NCBI GenBank assembly: GCA_014803765.1
Contig: JAAVBC010000021.1
Span: forward strand, 1-47,282
Reading direction: 5' to 3'
DNA: 47,282 nt
Source of the DNA: Bacteroides sp.
Lineage (GTDB): Bacteria > Bacteroidota > Bacteroidia > Bacteroidales > Muribaculaceae
In this document: positions 44,261-47,282 of the stretch, piece after piece
How positions within the stretch are numbered: the first letter of the stretch is position 1
Layout of the letters: every line of letters starts with the position of its first letter
Translations under genes and position numbers: made by a program
The notes under the pieces: generated by a model
Told to the model about the DNA's origin: nothing
The model's database searches: none
Seen by the model: the letters and a program-made list of their open reading frames with translations, nothing else

Positions 44261-44294
44261 ATTTTCTCTAAGTAAGTAATGAAAACTTTGACCC

Positions 44295-45983
44295 ATGAAG
44301 AATGATTCCACGACTCGCGCAGATTACACTATTGAAAACTTTATCAAGATTTATGAACGCAGCTTCATCGAAAACTGGGATCTTCCCGCTCTGACGGATT
44401 ATGTCAGCGGCAGAACTCAAACTTATGGCGAAGTGGCTACTGAAATAATCAAGACTCATATTTTCTTCCGCCACATTGGTGTGCGCCCGGGTATGAAAAT
44501 CGCTCTGTGCGGTAAAGATTCAATGGAGTGGGTGAAGATCTATATGTCGGTCGTCACCTATGGCGCGGTCATTGTGCCGATTCTTTCCGAGTTCAACCCC
44601 GTCGATGTCACCCACATTGTCAATCATTCGGAAGCGGAACTCTTTTTTGTAAGTCCGCAGATGTGGGAACACATTAATCCGGATGCGCTTCTGAAAGTCA
44701 AGGCTGTGCTGAACACTGAGAAATTAGAGGTGTTCATGGAGCGCGAGAATGTGGAAATCCGCAAGGATGCCAAGCTGGCAGCCCGACGGTTTCGAAGGGA
44801 ATACCCGGGGGGATTCACATCACGCGACCTCAAGTTTGCCGATAGGGATAATTCTGAATTAGTGGAAATAAACTATACGAGCGGCACAACCGGATTTTCA
44901 AAGGGAGTCATGCTGACCGGCGAGAACCTTGCCGGCAACGTCTGCTTCGGCAAGCACAGTGAACTTCATTTCCGCTCATCCCGCGCATTGGCTTTTCTTC
45001 CGCTTGCCCATGCCTACGGCTGCGCCTTCGATATGCTGACCCCATTGGCTGTCGGGTCGCATATTACCCTGCTTGGGAAGACCCCGTCGCCGCGTGTGCT
45101 GCTGAAAGCGCTTTCGGAAGTTAAGCCGAACCTCGTCATCTGCGTACCGCTGATTCTGGAAAAGATCTACAAAAATCAGATTCTTCCTATGATTTCCAAG
45201 GGCGCAGCCCGATGGACTCTCGCCGTGCCTTTCCTCGACAAGGTGGTCTATGCCAAGATACGCAAGAAACTTATCGAAGCTTTTGGCGGAGAGTTTGAGG
45301 AAGTAATTGTCGGTGGGGCTCCGTTGAATCATGAGGTCGAGGAGTTCCTTCATAAGATTAAATTCCCCTTCTCCGTCGGTTACGGAATGACGGAATGCGG
45401 ACCGCTGATTTCCTACACTCCCTGGAAAAAATTTAAAGTCGGTTCGTCCGGTCAGACTCTTCCTACGATGGAGAGCATGGTGATGAGTTCGGATCCGGAG
45501 AATATACCGGGAGAAATATGTGTGAAGGGGTCGAATGTGATGAAGGGTTATTATAAGAATCCGGAGGCTACAGAACTCGTACTGAGCGACAACGGCTGGC
45601 TCAAGACAGGCGATGTCGGCACCCGCTCTGCCGATGGCACCCTCTATCTGCGCGGACGCTCGAAGACCATGCTTCTCTCCGCATCCGGGCAGAATATCTA
45701 CCCCGAGGAGATTGAAGCAAAGTTGAATAACATGCCTTACGTGGCTGAATCATTAGTAGTGATGCGCGATAATAAGCTCGTGGCTCTCGTCTATCCGGAC
45801 TATGAGCAATTGGATCGCATGGGTCTGCAGGGTGCCGAACTTGATCAACCGATGGAAAAGATACGTGAAGAGCTCAATAAACTGGTAGCTCCTTACGAAC
45901 GCATCTCGAAAATAATCCTGATGCCCAACGAATTCGAAAAGACCCCAAAACGCTCCATCAAACGCTTCCTCTACTCCAACTAA
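44295..45983 (+). CDS. AMP-binding acyl-CoA synthetase (long-chain fatty acid ligase type)
   Basis: This 562-aa enzyme belongs to the ANL adenylate-forming superfamily. The P-loop motif 'YTSGTTGFSKGVMLTGENL' lies near residue 195, 'GYGMTECGPLISYTPW' near 360, 'NGWLKTGDVGTRSADGTLYLRGRSKTMLLSASGQNIYPEEIEAKL' follows, and the C-terminal lysine motif is 'KTPKRSIKRFLYS'. It activates a carboxylic acid, probably a fatty acid, to acyl-AMP and then acyl-CoA; the chain length cannot be told. A short upstream ATG at 44279 opens only an 8-codon frame, so the ATG at 44295 is used. The stretch TAAGTAAGTAATGAAAA lies just before it. Confidence 0.92.
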   Translation: MKNDSTTRADYTIENFIKIYERSFIENWDLPALTDYVSGRTQTYGEVATEIIKTHIFFRHIGVRPGMKIALCGKDSMEWVKIYMSVVTYGAVIVPILSEFNPVDVTHIVNHSEAELFFVSPQMWEHINPDALLKVKAVLNTEKLEVFMERENVEIRKDAKLAARRFRREYPGGFTSRDLKFADRDNSELVEINYTSGTTGFSKGVMLTGENLAGNVCFGKHSELHFRSSRALAFLPLAHAYGCAFDMLTPLAVGSHITLLGKTPSPRVLLKALSEVKPNLVICVPLILEKIYKNQILPMISKGAARWTLAVPFLDKVVYAKIRKKLIEAFGGEFEEVIVGGAPLNHEVEEFLHKIKFPFSVGYGMTECGPLISYTPWKKFKVGSSGQTLPTMESMVMSSDPENIPGEICVKGSNVMKGYYKNPEATELVLSDNGWLKTGDVGTRSADGTLYLRGRSKTMLLSASGQNIYPEEIEAKLNNMPYVAESLVVMRDNKLVALVYPDYEQLDRMGLQGAELDQPMEKIREELNKLVAPYERISKIILMPNEFEKTPKRSIKRFLYSN

Positions 45984-46070
45984 AGCATCTCGCAGATAGA
46001 AACAGTAGCAGACCTGCTACATCTTAAATGAACGAGCCGGGATTCGTTTTAGTGAAAGTATCGGATGCTC

Positions 46071-46101
46071 TTGCGAAAGTTGAATTATTTTATTAACTTT
46101 G
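46071..46101 (+). promoter_or_regulatory. Bacteroidetes-type promoter of greA
   Basis: TTG (46071-46073), a 20-nt spacer and TAACTTTG (46094-46101) match the -33/-7 consensus. The leader of about 110 nt contains a GGAGGCGAGG/CCCGCCTCC pairing (about 46109-46137). Confidence 0.75.
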
Positions 46102-46215
46102 CAGTGTCGGAGGCGAGGTATTATTTCCCCGCCTCCGATAACATATATTCAGAGGCACTCCTTTCTGAAAGGGGTTCCTTTCTTTTTTACTCTTTTCCAA
46201 AAAATTTTTATCACC

Positions 46216-46680
46216 ATGGCAAGCTATTTAACACAAGAAGGATACGACAAGAAAATGCAGGAACTCGCTGAGCTTGAGGCTCAACGTCCCGCTATCAAGG
46301 CAGCTATCGCAGAGGCACGCGACAAGGGCGACCTCTCCGAGAATGCCGAATATGATGCAGCTAAGGAAGCTCAGGGTCTCCTTGAGATGAAAATCGCCAA
46401 GCTGAAAGAACTCGTGGCTAATGCACGCATAATCGATGACTCTCAGCTTAACACTGAAGAAGTGCAGTTGCTGAACAAAGTGACAATCAAGAATCTCGGC
46501 AACGGAATGGTGGTCACTTACACGATCGTCACTGAAAACGAAGCCAACTTCCGTGAGAACAAGCTCGGCTCCACAACCCCCATCGCAGCCGCGCTGATGG
46601 GACATAAGGTAGGCGACAAGGTCACTTGCAAGGTGCCGGCAGGAGAAATGACATTCGAAATCCTGAAGATTGAAATCTAA
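46216..46680 (+). CDS. greA: Transcription elongation factor GreA
   Basis: This 154-aa factor rescues stalled RNA polymerase by stimulating transcript cleavage. The N-terminal coiled coil has the tip motif 'GDLSENAEYDAAKEAQ' with the two acidic residues (D..E) required for cleavage. The C-terminal domain ends 'IAAALMGHKVGDKVTCKVPAGEMTFEILKIE'. The start at 46216 ('MASYLTQEGYDKKMQELAEL') was preferred over a longer upstream frame that runs back to the promoter. The HIT gene follows by 21 nt, an arrangement common in Bacteroidales. Confidence 0.96.
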   Translation: MASYLTQEGYDKKMQELAELEAQRPAIKAAIAEARDKGDLSENAEYDAAKEAQGLLEMKIAKLKELVANARIIDDSQLNTEEVQLLNKVTIKNLGNGMVVTYTIVTENEANFRENKLGSTTPIAAALMGHKVGDKVTCKVPAGEMTFEILKIEI

Positions 46681-46701
46681 AACTGCTTAATCTGCCTATT
46701 C

Positions 46702-47091
46702 ATGACAATCTTCTCAAAAATCATAGCCGGGGAGATTCCCTGCTATAAAGTGGCTGAAAACGATCGCTTTTTCGCATTTCTCGACATCAACCCCGTCAAC
46801 TGGGGACACACATTGGTTGTGCCGAAGAAAGAGACTGATTATCTCTTCGATATTGATGATGAAGAACTCGGAGAAATGATGATTTTCACCAAGAAAGTCG
46901 CGGAAGCAATCAAAAAGGCTATCCCCTGTCGAAAAGTAGGTATGGCAGTGCTCGGTCTGGAAGTGCCCCACGCCCATATCCATCTGATTCCCCTGCAAAA
47001 CGAGGGTGACATGGACTTCGCGAAGAAAATTTCCAATCCTTCCCCTGAGAAAATGATGGAAATTGCACAATCAATCGCAAAATTTTACTAA
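46702..47091 (+). CDS. HIT-family nucleotide-binding protein
   Basis: This 129-aa histidine-triad protein carries the motif HAHIHLIPL (residues about 92-100), the nucleotide-binding and catalytic His triad. The N-terminus 'FSKIIAGEIPCYKVAENDRFFAFLDI' with 'NPVNWGHTLVVPKKETDYLFD' is typical of the Hint-like group, which hydrolyse adenosine phosphoramidates or similar. It is downstream of greA on the same transcript. A hairpin follows directly. Confidence 0.93.
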   Translation: MTIFSKIIAGEIPCYKVAENDRFFAFLDINPVNWGHTLVVPKKETDYLFDIDDEELGEMMIFTKKVAEAIKKAIPCRKVGMAVLGLEVPHAHIHLIPLQNEGDMDFAKKISNPSPEKMMEIAQSIAKFY

Positions 47092-47098
47092 ATTTGCT

Positions 47099-47133
47099 AT
47101 CGCCGTTTGATTCTTATGATATCAAACGGCGAT
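47099..47133 (+). terminator. Hairpin after the HIT gene
   Basis: A perfect 13-bp stem (47099-47111 with 47121-47133) with a 9-nt loop, 7 nt after the stop. The T tract after it is weak. Confidence 0.7.
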
Positions 47134-47282
47134 TGTTGATTAATTATAAGCCTATAATTAAGTAAGTAATGAAAATTAATGTGTATATAAAACTTAAAGA
47201 TTTTTGAGATAATTTCCATGCGGAAGAAAGGAAGATACTTTAGTATCTGACTGACTGACAATTGGAAATTAGCCAAAAAGAT
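47134..47282. other. Non-coding end of the window
   Basis: No convincing gene is seen. A 12-codon frame opens at 47169 within TAAGTAAGTAATGAAAA. A short palindrome (AGATAC/GTATCT, 47233-47238 with 47243-47248) is followed by three tandem CTGA units (47247-47259). It is probably the region upstream of the next gene. Confidence 0.4.

Overview
The window looks like chromosomal DNA from a gut Bacteroidales bacterium, most likely the family Muribaculaceae or a close relative. The supporting signs are a SusC/SusD pair, many outer-membrane and surface lipoprotein genes, a BtuB/BtuG-type corrinoid uptake locus, DUF6377- and DUF3256-type proteins, C-terminal tails of the 'YNLQGirV..GlYIv..GkKv.Kv' kind, little Shine-Dalgarno sequence, and repeated promoters of the Bacteroidetes type (TTG, a 19-20 nt spacer, then TAnnTTTG). 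The lineage is inferred; no rRNA or marker comparison was possible.

Layout. (1) 1-2.4 kb is an accessory patch. It holds the end of a DprA/SLOG-like gene, then two tandem nucleotidyltransferase/HEPN (MNT/HEPN) toxin-antitoxin-like pairs with a 61-aa protein between them. The first HEPN has lost its RNase motif. (2) 2.4-10.7 kb, minus strand: a 56-aa helical protein, then a probable six-gene methionine operon read from 10.7 kb downward: a Cys/Met-metabolism PLP enzyme, a MalY-type C-S lyase, metF, B12-dependent metH, a stand-alone PAS protein and a small MGMT-family protein. (3) 11.0-21.1 kb, plus strand: an RluB-type pseudouridine synthase with a long Gln/Asn/Gly/Tyr repeat arm, asnS, a DUF4105/Lnb-like membrane protein, an alkaline-phosphatase-fold protein without the usual metal ligands, secA, and a GYF-domain membrane protein. 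(4) 21.2-24.9 kb, minus strand: btuB, then a cobalamin riboswitch with its own promoter, then a btuG-like surface beta-propeller lipoprotein. (5) 25.0-37.3 kb: a polysaccharide utilisation locus. A GH97 alpha-glucosidase, a DUF6377 membrane regulator and a GH87-type alpha-1,3-glucanase lie on the minus strand. A secreted protein of unknown function, SusC and SusD lie divergently on the plus strand. (6) 37.5-47.1 kb, plus strand, mostly housekeeping: a DEAD-box helicase, a DUF3256 protein, gltX, a KdtA/WaaA-like C-terminal fragment, a C69 dipeptidase, an acyl-CoA synthetase, greA and a HIT protein.

How the parts connect. B12 links two regions: metH needs cobalamin, and the BtuB/BtuG locus with its riboswitch would bring it in. 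The carbohydrate locus pairs a predicted endo-acting alpha-1,3-glucanase with an exo-acting inverting alpha-glucosidase and a SusCD transporter, which points to an alpha-1,3-linked glucan as substrate. No rRNA, tRNA, CRISPR array, insertion sequence or prophage was recognised.
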